In this document: positions 34,601 through 42,944 of the stretch, piece after piece
Layout of the letters: every line of letters begins with the position of its first letter
How positions within the stretch are numbered: the stretch's first letter is position 1
Assembly: GCA_041175665.1 (NCBI GenBank)
Contig: JBEDEM010000001.1
Span: 13,138 to 77,137, forward strand
Reading direction: 5' to 3'
DNA from: UBA3064 sp016868095
GTDB taxonomy: Bacteria > Pseudomonadota > Gammaproteobacteria > Burkholderiales > Burkholderiaceae_E
Length of the DNA stretch: 64,000 bases
Position numbers and translations under genes: made by a program
Notes under the pieces: model-generated
Database searches by the model: none
Told to the model about the DNA's origin: nothing
What the model saw: only the letters and a program-made list of their open reading frames with translations

Positions 34601-35515
34601 CCGCACAAGCCTAAATTCATTGGCTTTCGACATTTTCAAAATCTTGATCTGGCAAGTCTTGTGCCGTATATCGACTGGCAGCCCTTTTTTCAAACCTGGG
34701 ACTTGCACGGTCCTTACCCGGCTATCTTGCAAGATCCGGTGGTGGGCGACACCGCACAAAAGCTTTTTGCCGATGCTCAACAAATGCTCAAACGCATCCT
34801 GGCCGGGCGCTGGATCAAAGCGCATGCTTCGATTGGTTTTTGGCCTGCGCAAAGCCAGGGCGATGATATTCATCTTTATAGTGATGAGGCTTGCAGCAAG
34901 CCGCTGATGGTTTGGCATAATTTGCGTCAGCAAACAGCGAAAAAGTCGGGGGTTGCGAATAAGTCGCTTGCCGATTATGTGGCGCCAGACGATGTAGGAT
35001 TTAGTGATTATATCGGTATGTTTGCTGTCACAGCAGGCGATGGCGCTGACGAGCGCGCCGCTCAAATGCAAGAGGATCATGATGATTACGGCGCGATCAT
35101 GCTCAAAGCGCTTGCCGATCGTTTTGCCGAGGCGCTAGCCGAAGCGATGCACGAGCGTGTTCGCAAAGACCTTTGGGCCTACGCGGCAGATGAATCATTC
35201 AAGGCCTTGGATCTCATTCAAGAGGCTTATCAGGGTATTCGACCGGCTCCAGGCTATCCTGCCTGCCCCGATCATGAGGTCAAGCGCGAGATGTTTGTGC
35301 ATTTGCAAGCTGAAGGCATTGGGATGCGGCTTACCGAGTCTTGTGCGATGTGGCCTGCGGCCAGTGTGAGCGGTTTTTACCTGGCGCACCCGCAAGCGCG
35401 TTATTTCACACTCGGTGCGATTGGCGATGATCAGCTGGCGGACTTCGCCAAGCGAAGCGGTCGTTCCCTCGATTCGGTGCAACGGGCTTTGGCTGCTTTG
35501 CGCAGGGGCGCATAA
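31652..35515 (+). CDS. metH: Cobalamin-dependent methionine synthase
   Basis: MetH transfers a methyl group from 5-methyltetrahydrofolate to homocysteine through cobalamin. The 1287-residue protein has all modules: homocysteine domain with GGCCGTTPEHI (zinc cysteines at about 352-353), pterin domain, cobalamin cap and binding domain with DVHDIGKNIV (cobalt-ligand His817), and the C-terminal SAM-dependent reactivation domain. An extra stretch of about 40 residues sits between FRGER (to 45) and KGNN (90) in the homocysteine domain and contains the repeat PDAPGAKQDAPGAQP. No cobalamin or SAH riboswitch is recognisable in the 174 bp upstream. The window also has metX and metW. Confidence 0.97.
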   Translation: MRFDVSPLEQDLRARMAKRILVLDGAMGTMIQRYRLSEADFRGERVFSVSCAQPDAPGAKQDAPGAQPVASLLSEIAAMPKPAQFAHDVKGNNELLSLTQPSLIYDIHHQYLLAGADLIETNTFGASSVAQADYGLSSFAYAMNLASAKLASAAAAAFTEANPRWPRYVAGALGPQPRTASISPDVNDPGARNIDFEALRQTYSEQLRGLLDGGIDVILVETIFDTLNAKAAIFAIEEAFEARGKRWPVMISGTVTDASGRILSGQTVEAFWNAIRHAKPMTVGLNCALGAALMRPYVQELSQKADTLVCVYPNAGLPNPMSDTGFDETPEITARLLKEFAQSGFVNIAGGCCGTTPEHIAAIVEAVKDCKPRLIPDLEPAMRLSGLEPLNIKTDSLFVNVGERTNVTGSKQFARLILEERFDEALAVARQQVEHGAQIIDVNMDEAMLDSEAAMVRFLNMLASEPDIARVPIMIDSSKWSVIEAGLRCVQGKSIVNSISLKEGEHSFLHQARLCQRYGAAVIVMAFDEQGQADSFARKVSICERAYRLLVDRLQFDPQDIVFDPNIFAVATGIEEHDRYGLDFIEACAWIKQHLPGAKISGGVSNVSFSFRGNDLAREAIHTVFLYHAIRAGLSMGIVNAGMIGVYDDLDPELRALVEDVLLYRQPLADPKAQGDQAQTSTERLIVKAASLKGDGARREEQLAWRESSVEQRISHALVHGLTQWITEDTEEAWQQILARGGKPIEVIEGPLMQGMNLVGDLFGAGKMFLPQVVKSARVMKQAVAHLIPYIEADKAASGQSQSRGKILIATVKGDVHDIGKNIVAVVLQCNNFDVVNLGVMVPASEILAQAKAHQVDAIGLSGLITPSLEEMAHVAAEMERDEYFKERSTPLLIGGATTSRIHTAVKIAPHYSHPVVHVLDASRCVPVAQQLLSKEQRPSFIEQLKKDYEKLREQHAQGRGPALISLAQARSNAPRIDWSNFKPHKPKFIGFRHFQNLDLASLVPYIDWQPFFQTWDLHGPYPAILQDPVVGDTAQKLFADAQQMLKRILAGRWIKAHASIGFWPAQSQGDDIHLYSDEACSKPLMVWHNLRQQTAKKSGVANKSLADYVAPDDVGFSDYIGMFAVTAGDGADERAAQMQEDHDDYGAIMLKALADRFAEALAEAMHERVRKDLWAYAADESFKALDLIQEAYQGIRPAPGYPACPDHEVKREMFVHLQAEGIGMRLTESCAMWPAASVSGFYLAHPQARYFTLGAIGDDQLADFAKRSGRSLDSVQRALAALRRGA

Positions 35516-35572
35516 GCCTTGATCCGGACTTAGCGCTTGTGGTTTGGCTGCTGCGCCGGGTGTGGTCCTGCC

Positions 35573-35920
35573 TTAGGCTTTACGCCAGGTCACAGGCTTG
35601 TCGGCAGCGAGTGATCGGCGGCATTGCTCAAGCAATGGCCAAGCCCTTTGATGCAGTCCGATCGTCTCGGCTTGATGCTCTTGTGCGTCCTTGCCGCTTG
35701 CCTGCGCATGTTCTTTGCTTTGCGCTTGCTCTTGTTTGGACTTTTCAATGAGCGCTTCAAGTTTTGCAATCACTTGCGGTAGTTGCTCGATGGTGAAAAC
35801 GCCTTCATCGGGGATGCTTCCATTCTCAAGCACTCGTCCAAGTGCGCCGAGCAAGGTCTGCGCTGGCGCCTGGGTCATCAGCACAGAGCCTGTGGCTCTG
35901 GATTCAAAAAAAAGGGGCAT
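35573..35920 (-). CDS. DUF1840 family protein
   Basis: A 115-residue protein of a family found in betaproteobacteria with no established function. The family start MPLFFESRATGSVLMT and the C-terminal LHQRAWPLLEQCRRS...VTWRK segment are clear. A Gln/Glu/Lys-rich middle (about residues 55-88) is likely a coiled coil or disordered. The frame is open to 35950, but the ATG at 35920 begins the family sequence. It is convergent with metH and divergent from the lipoprotein gene with a 54-bp gap. Confidence 0.82.
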   Translation of the reverse strand: MPLFFESRATGSVLMTQAPAQTLLGALGRVLENGSIPDEGVFTIEQLPQVIAKLEALIEKSKQEQAQSKEHAQASGKDAQEHQAETIGLHQRAWPLLEQCRRSLAADKPVTWRKA

Positions 35921-35974
35921 TGGCTTTGGCCTTGGATTGGCATGCTTCAAAATCGGAAAGATGTTGAAAAGCGC

Positions 35975-36562
35975 ATGACATCATATCCCTTATCGATCAC
36001 CGACCTGATTAAGCGCCTCGGCCCAAGGCCAAAAGCCTTGCGGGCTGCGTCACCAAGGCTGCTCCTAGCCGTAGCTTTGTTGTTTTGTTTGAGTGCTTGC
36101 ACGCCAAGTTTTAATTGGCGCGAAGTAGCGATCAACCCGCCCGGCATGAGCGTCTTAATGCCCGATAAGCCCGCCGAGATGAGTCGAAAACTTGTGCTCG
36201 GTGAACACAGCATCAACATGCACATGACAGGGGCTCGTGTTGATGAGCGCATGTTTACCGTGACGGTTGGTCAGATTGACACAGGCTCTGGTTTATCCGC
36301 GCAGCTTGCGCTTGAGCGCATGGAGCAGGCCATGCTGCGCAATATTCAAGGCAAGGTCATGAAGCGCGAATCGGCGCAGCTTGCTCCCGGGGTCGCTCTC
36401 ACACAACTGAAGGCCCAAGGCCAAGCGCAGGCTCGTCCCGTGTTGATGTGGGCTTGGTTTTTTGAGCATAAGGGACATGTGGTCCAGGCGGTTGCGATCG
36501 GTGAGTCCGCCGATGAAGAGCAGGCGATGACCTTTTTGCAAAGCCTTCGCTTAAAGCCATGA
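35975..36562 (+). CDS. Putative lipoprotein
   Basis: The 195-residue protein has a lipoprotein signal: a hydrophobic stretch LLLAVALLFCLSAC ending in a lipobox with Cys42, preceded by basic residues. The signal is unusually far from the ATG (about 25 residues), so a later start is possible, but no later ATG precedes it. An alternative ATG at 35942 would extend it. The mature part (beginning TPSFNWREV) is soluble and has no domain I recognise. The stop codon lies within the first copy of a 41-bp tandem duplication. Confidence 0.65.
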   Translation: MTSYPLSITDLIKRLGPRPKALRAASPRLLLAVALLFCLSACTPSFNWREVAINPPGMSVLMPDKPAEMSRKLVLGEHSINMHMTGARVDERMFTVTVGQIDTGSGLSAQLALERMEQAMLRNIQGKVMKRESAQLAPGVALTQLKAQGQAQARPVLMWAWFFEHKGHVVQAVAIGESADEEQAMTFLQSLRLKP

Positions 36563-36648
36563 CCACGACCCCGAAGCGATGCCCATGATCGGTAAAGCCG
36601 TGACCACGACCCTGAAGCGATGCCCATGATCGGTAAAGCCGTGACCAC
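36560..36648 (+). repeat. 41-bp tandem duplication at the lipoprotein stop codon
   Basis: Unit 1 (36560-36600) and unit 2 (36601-36641) differ at one base, and a partial third copy of seven bases follows. The unit starts TGACCACGACCC and includes GCCCATGATCGG. The stop codon of the lipoprotein is the first three bases of unit 1. It ends 18 bases before the MFS gene. Confidence 0.9.
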
Positions 36649-36666
36649 TTTGGGCAAGCAAGCCTG

Positions 36667-37902
36667 ATGAACGCAGCAAAGGGAAGCTTTGCGCGGGGCT
36701 TGCTGATTTTTTCAGCCTTTGCGCTGGCTTTTTTCATGTCCTATGGTTTGCGGGCGATCAATGCGGTGTTGGCACCTGACCTGGTTGCAGCGTTTTCATT
36801 ATCGGCGGGTGACTTGGGTGCGATGTCAAGTGCTTATTTTGTTGCCTTTTCAGCGATGCAATTGCCGCTTGGCATATGGCTTGACCGATTCGGTTCAAGG
36901 CGAGTCGAGGCGAGTTTGCTGCTTGTTGCTGCGCTCGGGTGCGGCTTTTTTGCGCTGGGCGATCAAATTGCGCACCTATGGCTTGGGCGCGCGCTGATTG
37001 GTGCAGGTATGGCAGCTTGCTTGATGGCGGCACTCAAGGCTTTTCGCTTTTGGTTTGCAGCGCATTGGCAGCAGCGCCTTGCCGCCTGGATCCTGGTTTG
37101 CGGCACAAGTGGCGCTCTTGTGAGCACCGTACCGGTGGCGATGCTCGCCCAAGCCTATGGTTGGCGCATGTGTTTTGTGCTGGCTGCAGGCCTTTTGCTG
37201 GCTTGTTCTGCTTATCTTTGGCTTGCACTGCCGAGGGACGAAGAGGAGGCTGCATCAAATCAGGCTGCGGCAAAGCCTCATGGCGAACCCGATCAGGGTT
37301 ATCGAGAGATCTTTGCAAGCCGCTTTTTACGCGGTGCTATGCCATCACTGGTGCTTTTTCAAGGCGGCTTTCTAGCCCTGCAAACCTTATGGGCTGGTCC
37401 TTGGATGACGCAGGTGTTGAAGCTAAATGCAAACGATACAGCGCAAGCCTTAATGCTCTTTAACGCTGCCTTGCTGCTTGGGTTTTTGTGGCTGGGCTGG
37501 GCAGCACCAAAGATTGCTGCAAGAGGCTGGGATGGGCCCAAGGTGATGCGCTTCGCTGCCCTGCTGACCTTGTTAACCGAGGCTGCGATGATTTACTTTC
37601 TGCAATCATGGGCTTGGGTGTTTTGGTTATTGCTTGCCGCAATCTCAACGGTTTTCACGCTCTTGCAAACCGAGGTCGCCTTAAGTTTTCCAGCCCGCTT
37701 GGGCGGGCGGGCCTACACCGGGTCGAACCTGCTTCTTTTTGGTGGGGTTTTCTTTTTGCAATGGGGATTTGGCGCGCTGATCGATGCAGCGGGACTACTC
37801 GGTGCAACTACAGTGCAATCCTTCCAAATCGCCATGGCCTTGCTTATGGTGTTACAAGTGTTATCCCTTTTGCCTTTACGATCACAAGCGGCTAAATCCT
37901 AA
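36667..37902 (+). CDS. MFS transporter
   Basis: A 411-residue membrane protein with about twelve hydrophobic segments. The loop between helices 2 and 3 reads PLGIWLDRFGSRRVE, the usual MFS signature G-x3-D-R-x-G-R-[KR]. The family is a general one and the substrate cannot be read. It lies on the same strand as the L-threonate genes, with the divergent CaiB gene in between, so a link to threonate import is only a proximity idea. Its last 21 bases overlap the convergent CaiB gene. Confidence 0.85.
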   Translation: MNAAKGSFARGLLIFSAFALAFFMSYGLRAINAVLAPDLVAAFSLSAGDLGAMSSAYFVAFSAMQLPLGIWLDRFGSRRVEASLLLVAALGCGFFALGDQIAHLWLGRALIGAGMAACLMAALKAFRFWFAAHWQQRLAAWILVCGTSGALVSTVPVAMLAQAYGWRMCFVLAAGLLLACSAYLWLALPRDEEEAASNQAAAKPHGEPDQGYREIFASRFLRGAMPSLVLFQGGFLALQTLWAGPWMTQVLKLNANDTAQALMLFNAALLLGFLWLGWAAPKIAARGWDGPKVMRFAALLTLLTEAAMIYFLQSWAWVFWLLLAAISTVFTLLQTEVALSFPARLGGRAYTGSNLLLFGGVFFLQWGFGALIDAAGLLGATTVQSFQIAMALLMVLQVLSLLPLRSQAAKS

Positions 37903-39000
37903 GACCTGACCGGGGCGCACGAAAGCCTGTTGCTCGCCTTGTTCATAAAGTGCGTTATCAAGATTGTGAGCATATTGACTTGCCTCGATGAAATCGAGCA
38001 CCGGTGCAACGCAGGCATCGACGCGCTCGGCAAGCGATGCCCATTGATCGCGTGTCTTGCCGGCAAAGGCTTGAGCCAAGGCCTCAGCACTTGCAGGCCA
38101 ACTTGCCCGATCGTGCTGTTTGCCGGCATCGAGTTTGCCCTCAAGGCCGGTAAGCTTTAAGAGCTCGCGATAAAACTTAGCTTCGATTGCACCCACAGCA
38201 ACATATTTATCATCAGCACAACGATACACACGATAAAACGGTGCTGCGCCATCAAGCAAATTATGCTCGCGTTGCAAATGCCAAATGCCCGCTGCAATCA
38301 GTCCGTAAAACATCGGTGTCAGGCCAACCGAGGCTGCCAGAATACTGGTGCTCACCACCATACCTTTGCCGCTTTGGCTGCGCTGCAAGAGCGCACACAA
38401 AACGCCAAGCAATAAATGCATCGTGCCTCCGCCGAAATCACCAATCAAATTCAATGGCACAACCGGTGTTTGGGAGGGGCCGATGGCATGAAGAATACCG
38501 GCCACAGCCAGATAATTGATATCGTGGCCAGCACGATCGGCCCAGATCCCTTGTTGGCCCCAGCCTGAAAGCCTGCCGATGACAAGTCTCGGGTGACGCT
38601 CAAGAACGCTTTTTGGCTCAAGTCCTAAGCGTTCTAAAACCCCCGGTCTGAAGCCCTCGAGCAAGAGGTCAGCATCCTCAAGTAAGGCTTCAAGCGCATC
38701 AAGACCTTGGCGACTCTTTAAGTCTAGGGCATGGGCTGATTTGTTGCTGTTGAGCAAGTCAAAACGCGCTGCTACCCCAACGCCAAGTTGTGGATCGGAA
38801 GGAGGGCTTACCCGAATGACTTGGGCACCGAGTTGAGCCAAGATGTAGCCTGCAAAGGGTACCGGGCCGATTGCATGCAATTCGACGACCTTAAAGCCTT
38901 GCAAAGGCTTAATGGCTTGAAGTGGCGAGCAAGCGCCTTGATCAGTGCCGGGTTGCATTGCAGCGCTGCCGATGGGATGCTTGGGATTTGAAGACGACAC
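37882..39000 (-). CDS. CaiB/BaiF-family CoA transferase or alpha-methylacyl-CoA racemase
   Basis: The 372-residue protein is a family III CoA transferase-fold enzyme. The segment GFKVVELHAIGPVPFAGYILAQLGA near the N terminus is typical, and GHDINYLAVAG contains the conserved Asp used by racemases and transferases. The C-terminal region has FYRVYRCADDKYVAVGAIE, the pattern seen in alpha-methylacyl-CoA racemases, so a racemase is a good guess. The start is a GTG at 39000 with CGGAG eight bases upstream; an ATG at 38958 without a good Shine-Dalgarno is the alternative. It is divergent from ltnD, and the two starts are only one base apart. Confidence 0.85.
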   Translation of the reverse strand: MSSSNPKHPIGSAAMQPGTDQGACSPLQAIKPLQGFKVVELHAIGPVPFAGYILAQLGAQVIRVSPPSDPQLGVGVAARFDLLNSNKSAHALDLKSRQGLDALEALLEDADLLLEGFRPGVLERLGLEPKSVLERHPRLVIGRLSGWGQQGIWADRAGHDINYLAVAGILHAIGPSQTPVVPLNLIGDFGGGTMHLLLGVLCALLQRSQSGKGMVVSTSILAASVGLTPMFYGLIAAGIWHLQREHNLLDGAAPFYRVYRCADDKYVAVGAIEAKFYRELLKLTGLEGKLDAGKQHDRASWPASAEALAQAFAGKTRDQWASLAERVDACVAPVLDFIEASQYAHNLDNALYEQGEQQAFVRPGQVLGFSRL

Positions 39001-39001
39001 G

Positions 39002-40048
39002 ATGAATACTCCGAATCAAGATAATCGCGCAAATCAGCAAAAAGTCGCGCAAAGCGATACTCAGACGTCAAGCATAACCACAGTTGGCAGCGAGGCCGAG
39101 GCCTCAAGCGGCAAGCCTGGTCCAAATCATTCGTTTGGTGTCATTGGTTTAGGCGCCATGGGTTTTGGGGCTGCTTCGAGTCTTTTGCGTGCTGGCTTTT
39201 CAGTTTGGGGTTGCGATTTGCGCGATACGACGCGTAAAGCCTTTAGCGATCTTGGCGGGCATAGCTGCTTACGGGCGGCGGAACTTGCCCATTGCGATGC
39301 AGTGATGGTGATGGTGGTCAATGCCGCTCAAACCGAGGCGGTGCTCTTTGAGGAGCACGGTCTTTTAGGCCCCGATCCTCAGCAAAGCCGCATGCGGGCA
39401 GGCTCGGTCATCCTGGCTTGCGCAACCGTTGCGCCCGATGATGCGCGTGCCTTGGCCACCAGAGTGGCTCAGTACGGAGTCCTTATGCTCGATACGCCTG
39501 TCTCAGGGGGGCCAGCAAAGGCTGCACAGGCTTCGATGACTGTGATGGGCTCTGGGCCCAAGCAAGCCTTTGACAAGGTCAAGCCCTTGCTTGATGCGGT
39601 ATCAGCCAGGTGCTATCAATTGAGCGAAACGATCGGTGTTGGATCAACCGTGAAAATGGTCAATCAATTGCTCGCAGGGGTACATATCGCCGCTGCGGCC
39701 GAGGCCATGGCGCTTGGCATCCGGAGCGGTGCCAACCCAAATGCGCTTTATGAGGTAATAAGCAACAGCGCAGGCAACTCCTGGATGTTTGAAAATCGCG
39801 TTCCACATATTTTGCAAGGCGATTACACGCCTTTGTCGGCGGTCAATATTTTTGTCAAAGACTTAGGTATCGTGCTCGATAGCGCGCGCAAATTGCCCTT
39901 TCCGCTGCCGCTTTCGGCAACCGCCCACCAAATGTATTTGGCAGCAAGCGCAGCAGGCCACGGGCTTGAGGACGACGCCGCAGTGATCCAGTTTTTTGCC
40001 AAACTCACGGGGATTGACTTGCCCGCCAAACAATCTGACCAAGGATGA
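39002..40048 (+). CDS. ltnD: L-threonate dehydrogenase
   Basis: LtnD oxidises L-threonate to 2-oxo-tetronate using NAD+. The protein (348 residues) belongs to the 3-hydroxyacid dehydrogenase family: Rossmann motif GLGAMGFG near residue 48, DTPVSGGPAKAAQA for substrate binding, and the catalytic lysine in VKMVNQLLAG. The first 40 residues are a polar extension before the Rossmann fold. The assignment of substrate rests on the three genes after it (otnK, otnC, otnI), which together form the known threonate pathway. It starts one base from the divergent CaiB-type gene. Confidence 0.88.
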   Translation: MNTPNQDNRANQQKVAQSDTQTSSITTVGSEAEASSGKPGPNHSFGVIGLGAMGFGAASSLLRAGFSVWGCDLRDTTRKAFSDLGGHSCLRAAELAHCDAVMVMVVNAAQTEAVLFEEHGLLGPDPQQSRMRAGSVILACATVAPDDARALATRVAQYGVLMLDTPVSGGPAKAAQASMTVMGSGPKQAFDKVKPLLDAVSARCYQLSETIGVGSTVKMVNQLLAGVHIAAAAEAMALGIRSGANPNALYEVISNSAGNSWMFENRVPHILQGDYTPLSAVNIFVKDLGIVLDSARKLPFPLPLSATAHQMYLAASAAGHGLEDDAAVIQFFAKLTGIDLPAKQSDQG

Positions 40049-40055
40049 GGGCTGC

Positions 40056-41429
40056 ATGAGTGCTTCGCTTTCGCTGGCTTGCATCGCTGACGATTTCACC
40101 GGTGCGACCGATCTGGCCAATAATCTTGTGCGTGCCGGTTGGCGTACTTTGCAGCTATTAGGCTTGCCCGAGGAAGGCAAAAGCTTTGTGAATGCAGCGG
40201 GCGAGCCGCTCGATGAGAAGCAACTTTTTGCCCAAACCGATGCGGTGGTTGTCGCCTTGAAATCTAGAACCATCGATCCGCTTCAAGCCCAAGCCATGTC
40301 CTTGCGAGCCTGGCAATGGCTGCAAGCCCGGGGCGCTAAGCGTTGCTACTTTAAAGTGTGTTCAACCTTTGATTCGACCGATAAGGGCAATATCGGGCCG
40401 GTTGCCGATGCCTTGATGGAGGCACTTAAAGCTGACTTTGCCATGGTCTGCCCGGCCTTTCCCGCAGGAGGTCGCACCGTGTTTCGCGGTCACTTGTTTG
40501 TCGGTGACCAATTGCTTTCTGATTCGGGCATGAAGGACCACCCGCTCACGCCGATGACCGACAGCAACCTGGTTCGAGTCTTACAGCGACAGTCCAAGCA
40601 TCGCATCGGTCTTATCGACTATCAAACAATCGCCCAAGGTCCAAAGGCCATCGCTCAGCGCATCGAGCAACTTAAGGCAGATGGGGTTCGCATGGCCATT
40701 GCTGATGCCACAAGCGATCAGGATTTGCATGTGCTTGGCAAGCTTGTCATGGAGCAAAGCTTGGTGGTTGCCGGCTCGGGCATTGCTATTGGTTTTGAAG
40801 CACCTAACGCTATGGGCCAAAACCTCCATGAGTCTGTTGCCTTTTTACCCCGGCAAACCGGGCCAGGGCTGATTCTTTCAGGCTCATGTTCCTTAGCCAG
40901 CCAGGCACAAGTTAAGCATTTTTTACAACAGTCCAAAACATCAAACGATGTATCGCTTGCAATCGACCCCTTAAAGCTTGCCAGGGATGAGCAGGCAAAA
41001 GCCACCTGGATGCAGGACTATGTAGCTTGTCTTGCGCGCTTATTTGAGCAGACCTCCAAAGCACAAGCTATACATGCAAAGCCACGTCCTCCAAGGCTAT
41101 TGGTTTATGCCACCGCGCAAGCCGAATCGGTCAAGCAGGTCCAAGATGCACTCGGTATCGACATAGCCAGTGCCTGGATTGAATCCTTGATGGCCGATCT
41201 CGCAAAAGAGGCCAAGCGTTTCGGGGTGAGACGTTTCGTGGTGGCGGGCGGTGAGACTTCAGGAGCGGTCGTTCAAGCACTTGATGTGAAGCTGCTCAAG
41301 ATCGGCGCCCAAATTGATCCCGGTGTGCCATGGACCGAATCCCTGCAAGGATTCGCTCTGGCGCTCAAATCAGGCAATTTTGGCGCAGAGGACTTTTTCA
41401 CCAAGGCCTTGGATTTGCTTGATGCGTGA
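40056..41429 (+). CDS. otnK: 3-oxo-tetronate 4-kinase
   Basis: OtnK (the DUF1537 four-carbon sugar-acid kinase family) phosphorylates 3-oxo-tetronate. The 457-residue protein has the N-terminal sugar-binding domain IADDFTGATDLANNL and the C-terminal nucleotide-binding domain with RRFVVAGGETSGAVVQAL. The frame extends upstream into ltnD, but the ATG at 40056 begins the family sequence MSASLSLACIADDF. It lies eight bases after ltnD, and its last eight bases overlap otnC, so the three are probably one transcript. It is slightly longer than many OtnK proteins. Confidence 0.92.
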   Translation: MSASLSLACIADDFTGATDLANNLVRAGWRTLQLLGLPEEGKSFVNAAGEPLDEKQLFAQTDAVVVALKSRTIDPLQAQAMSLRAWQWLQARGAKRCYFKVCSTFDSTDKGNIGPVADALMEALKADFAMVCPAFPAGGRTVFRGHLFVGDQLLSDSGMKDHPLTPMTDSNLVRVLQRQSKHRIGLIDYQTIAQGPKAIAQRIEQLKADGVRMAIADATSDQDLHVLGKLVMEQSLVVAGSGIAIGFEAPNAMGQNLHESVAFLPRQTGPGLILSGSCSLASQAQVKHFLQQSKTSNDVSLAIDPLKLARDEQAKATWMQDYVACLARLFEQTSKAQAIHAKPRPPRLLVYATAQAESVKQVQDALGIDIASAWIESLMADLAKEAKRFGVRRFVVAGGETSGAVVQALDVKLLKIGAQIDPGVPWTESLQGFALALKSGNFGAEDFFTKALDLLDA

Positions 41430-42045
41430 TGCCCTATGTCAACTTGGCGAAAGCCTGCATCGGCGCGGCTACACGCATGGTGCAACAGGAAACATCAGCA
41501 TTCGCCACGGCGACGGCTTTTTAATGACGCCCACTGGCGTTCGCCTCGATAGGCTTGCGCCAGAGCGTTTATCAGCGCTTGACCCGAGCGGTCGGCATTG
41601 TGGTGGAGACCCGCCCACCAAAGAGGCCGCCTTGCATTTGGCCATGTATGCGAGCCGTCCGAAGGCCAAAGCGATTGTTCATCTGCACGGCAGTCAATCG
41701 GTTGCTTTATCGCTGCTTACCGATATCGACCCTGAAGACGTATTGCCAGCCTATACAGCCTACTTTGTCATGCGAGTCGGGCGCCTTCGTCTGCTGCCTT
41801 ATTTTGCGCCGGGCGATCTTTCGCTTGCCAAGGCCGTTGGCGAAGCCTCGCAACATGCTTATGCGCTTTTACTTGCCCACCACGGTCCGGTTGTGGCGGG
41901 TTCGAGCCTTGAGGCCGCAGCTGACACTGCCGAAGAGCTTGAGCAAACCGCTGCGATTCATTTGCGCTTGCATGGCAAGGCTTGTCGATGCCTGTCGGCA
42001 GCTCAACGTGAAGCGCTTTTGACCCGGTTTCCACAAAGCGTATAA
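41422..42045 (+). CDS. otnC: 3-oxo-tetronate 4-phosphate decarboxylase
   Basis: OtnC is a class II aldolase-fold enzyme that decarboxylates 3-oxo-tetronate 4-phosphate to dihydroxyacetone phosphate. Family signatures are GATGNISIRHGDGFLMTPTG near residues 20-40, a likely general acid/base Glu in PPTKEAALHL, and zinc histidines in AIVHLHGSQSVALS and LLAHHGPVVAG. The 207-residue length fits. The start ATG at 41422 overlaps the otnK stop by eight bases. The threonate assignment is from the cluster. Confidence 0.9.
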   Translation: MRDALCQLGESLHRRGYTHGATGNISIRHGDGFLMTPTGVRLDRLAPERLSALDPSGRHCGGDPPTKEAALHLAMYASRPKAKAIVHLHGSQSVALSLLTDIDPEDVLPAYTAYFVMRVGRLRLLPYFAPGDLSLAKAVGEASQHAYALLLAHHGPVVAGSSLEAAADTAEELEQTAAIHLRLHGKACRCLSAAQREALLTRFPQSV

Positions 42046-42094
42046 GTCAATACGCTAAACCACGCCCTTTTTTTGCAAAGCACCGAGGACGATC

Positions 42095-42901
42095 ATGCCC
42101 CAATTTGCCGCCAATTTGTCGATGCTTTATCCAGAGCTGCCTTTTTTAGAACGTTTCGGCGCAGCCGCTGCCGATGGTTTTAAGGCTGTCGAGTATTTGT
42201 TTCCTTATGATTTTTCACCAGAACAAATAAAGGCGGAACTTAAATCGCATGATTTAGAGAACGTTCTTTTTAATCTGCCACCAGGTCATTGGGACGCTGG
42301 TGAACGTGGCTTGGCTGCACTACCTGGCAGAGAGGCTGAGTTTCGCGATGCACTTGAGCTTGCCATCAGCTATGCAAAACATCTCGGCACCAAGCAAGTC
42401 CATGTTATGGCAGGCTTGCAAGTTACAAGCGCGAGTGCGCAGCAGCAAGCAATGCATCGATCAGCGATGCGTTATTGTTATGTGAACAATTTGCGTTATG
42501 CCGCCAAGCGCCTGGCAAGTGAGGGCCTGCGAGGCTTAATCGAGCCGATCAATCCCCGCGACATACCAGGCTATTTTTTAAATCGACAAGATGATGCGAT
42601 TGAAATCTTGGATGAAGTTGGCAGTGATGCACTCGCTTTGCAACTTGATTTGTATCATTGTCAAATTGTTCACGGCGATCTTGCCAAAAACATCGAGCGC
42701 TTGCTTGCGCGTGCAGCCCACATCCAAATAGCCTCGGTACCCCAGCGCAATGAGCCCGATAGCGGCGAAATCAACTATCGCTTTTTGTTTGATTTGATCG
42801 ATCGCTTGGGTTATCAAGCTTGGATCGGTTGTGAGTACCGACCTGCAGATCCGAGCCCTGGCGGTACAAGCAAAGGGCTTGCATGGATGAGGGCGCTTTA
42901 A
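42095..42901 (+). CDS. otnI: 2-oxo-tetronate isomerase
   Basis: OtnI interconverts 2-oxo-tetronate and 3-oxo-tetronate. The 268-residue protein has the hydroxypyruvate-isomerase-like TIM-barrel: NLSMLYPELPFLERFGAAAADGFKAVE at the N terminus, the catalytic glutamates in LIEPINPRDIPGYFL and IGCEYRP, and the metal-site region QLDLYHCQI. It is 50 bases after otnC, with GAGGACGATC before the ATG. The order ltnD-otnK-otnC-otnI completes the pathway from L-threonate to dihydroxyacetone phosphate plus CO2. Confidence 0.92.
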   Translation: MPQFAANLSMLYPELPFLERFGAAAADGFKAVEYLFPYDFSPEQIKAELKSHDLENVLFNLPPGHWDAGERGLAALPGREAEFRDALELAISYAKHLGTKQVHVMAGLQVTSASAQQQAMHRSAMRYCYVNNLRYAAKRLASEGLRGLIEPINPRDIPGYFLNRQDDAIEILDEVGSDALALQLDLYHCQIVHGDLAKNIERLLARAAHIQIASVPQRNEPDSGEINYRFLFDLIDRLGYQAWIGCEYRPADPSPGGTSKGLAWMRAL

Positions 42902-42944
42902 TGTTTCACCGCGCGTCTTGATTTTGTGATGGGACTTCGCGTGA

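Noticed and set aside
34541..35080. A 179-residue minus-strand frame inside metH
   Set aside because: It is antisense to the conserved reactivation domain of MetH, with no family signature.
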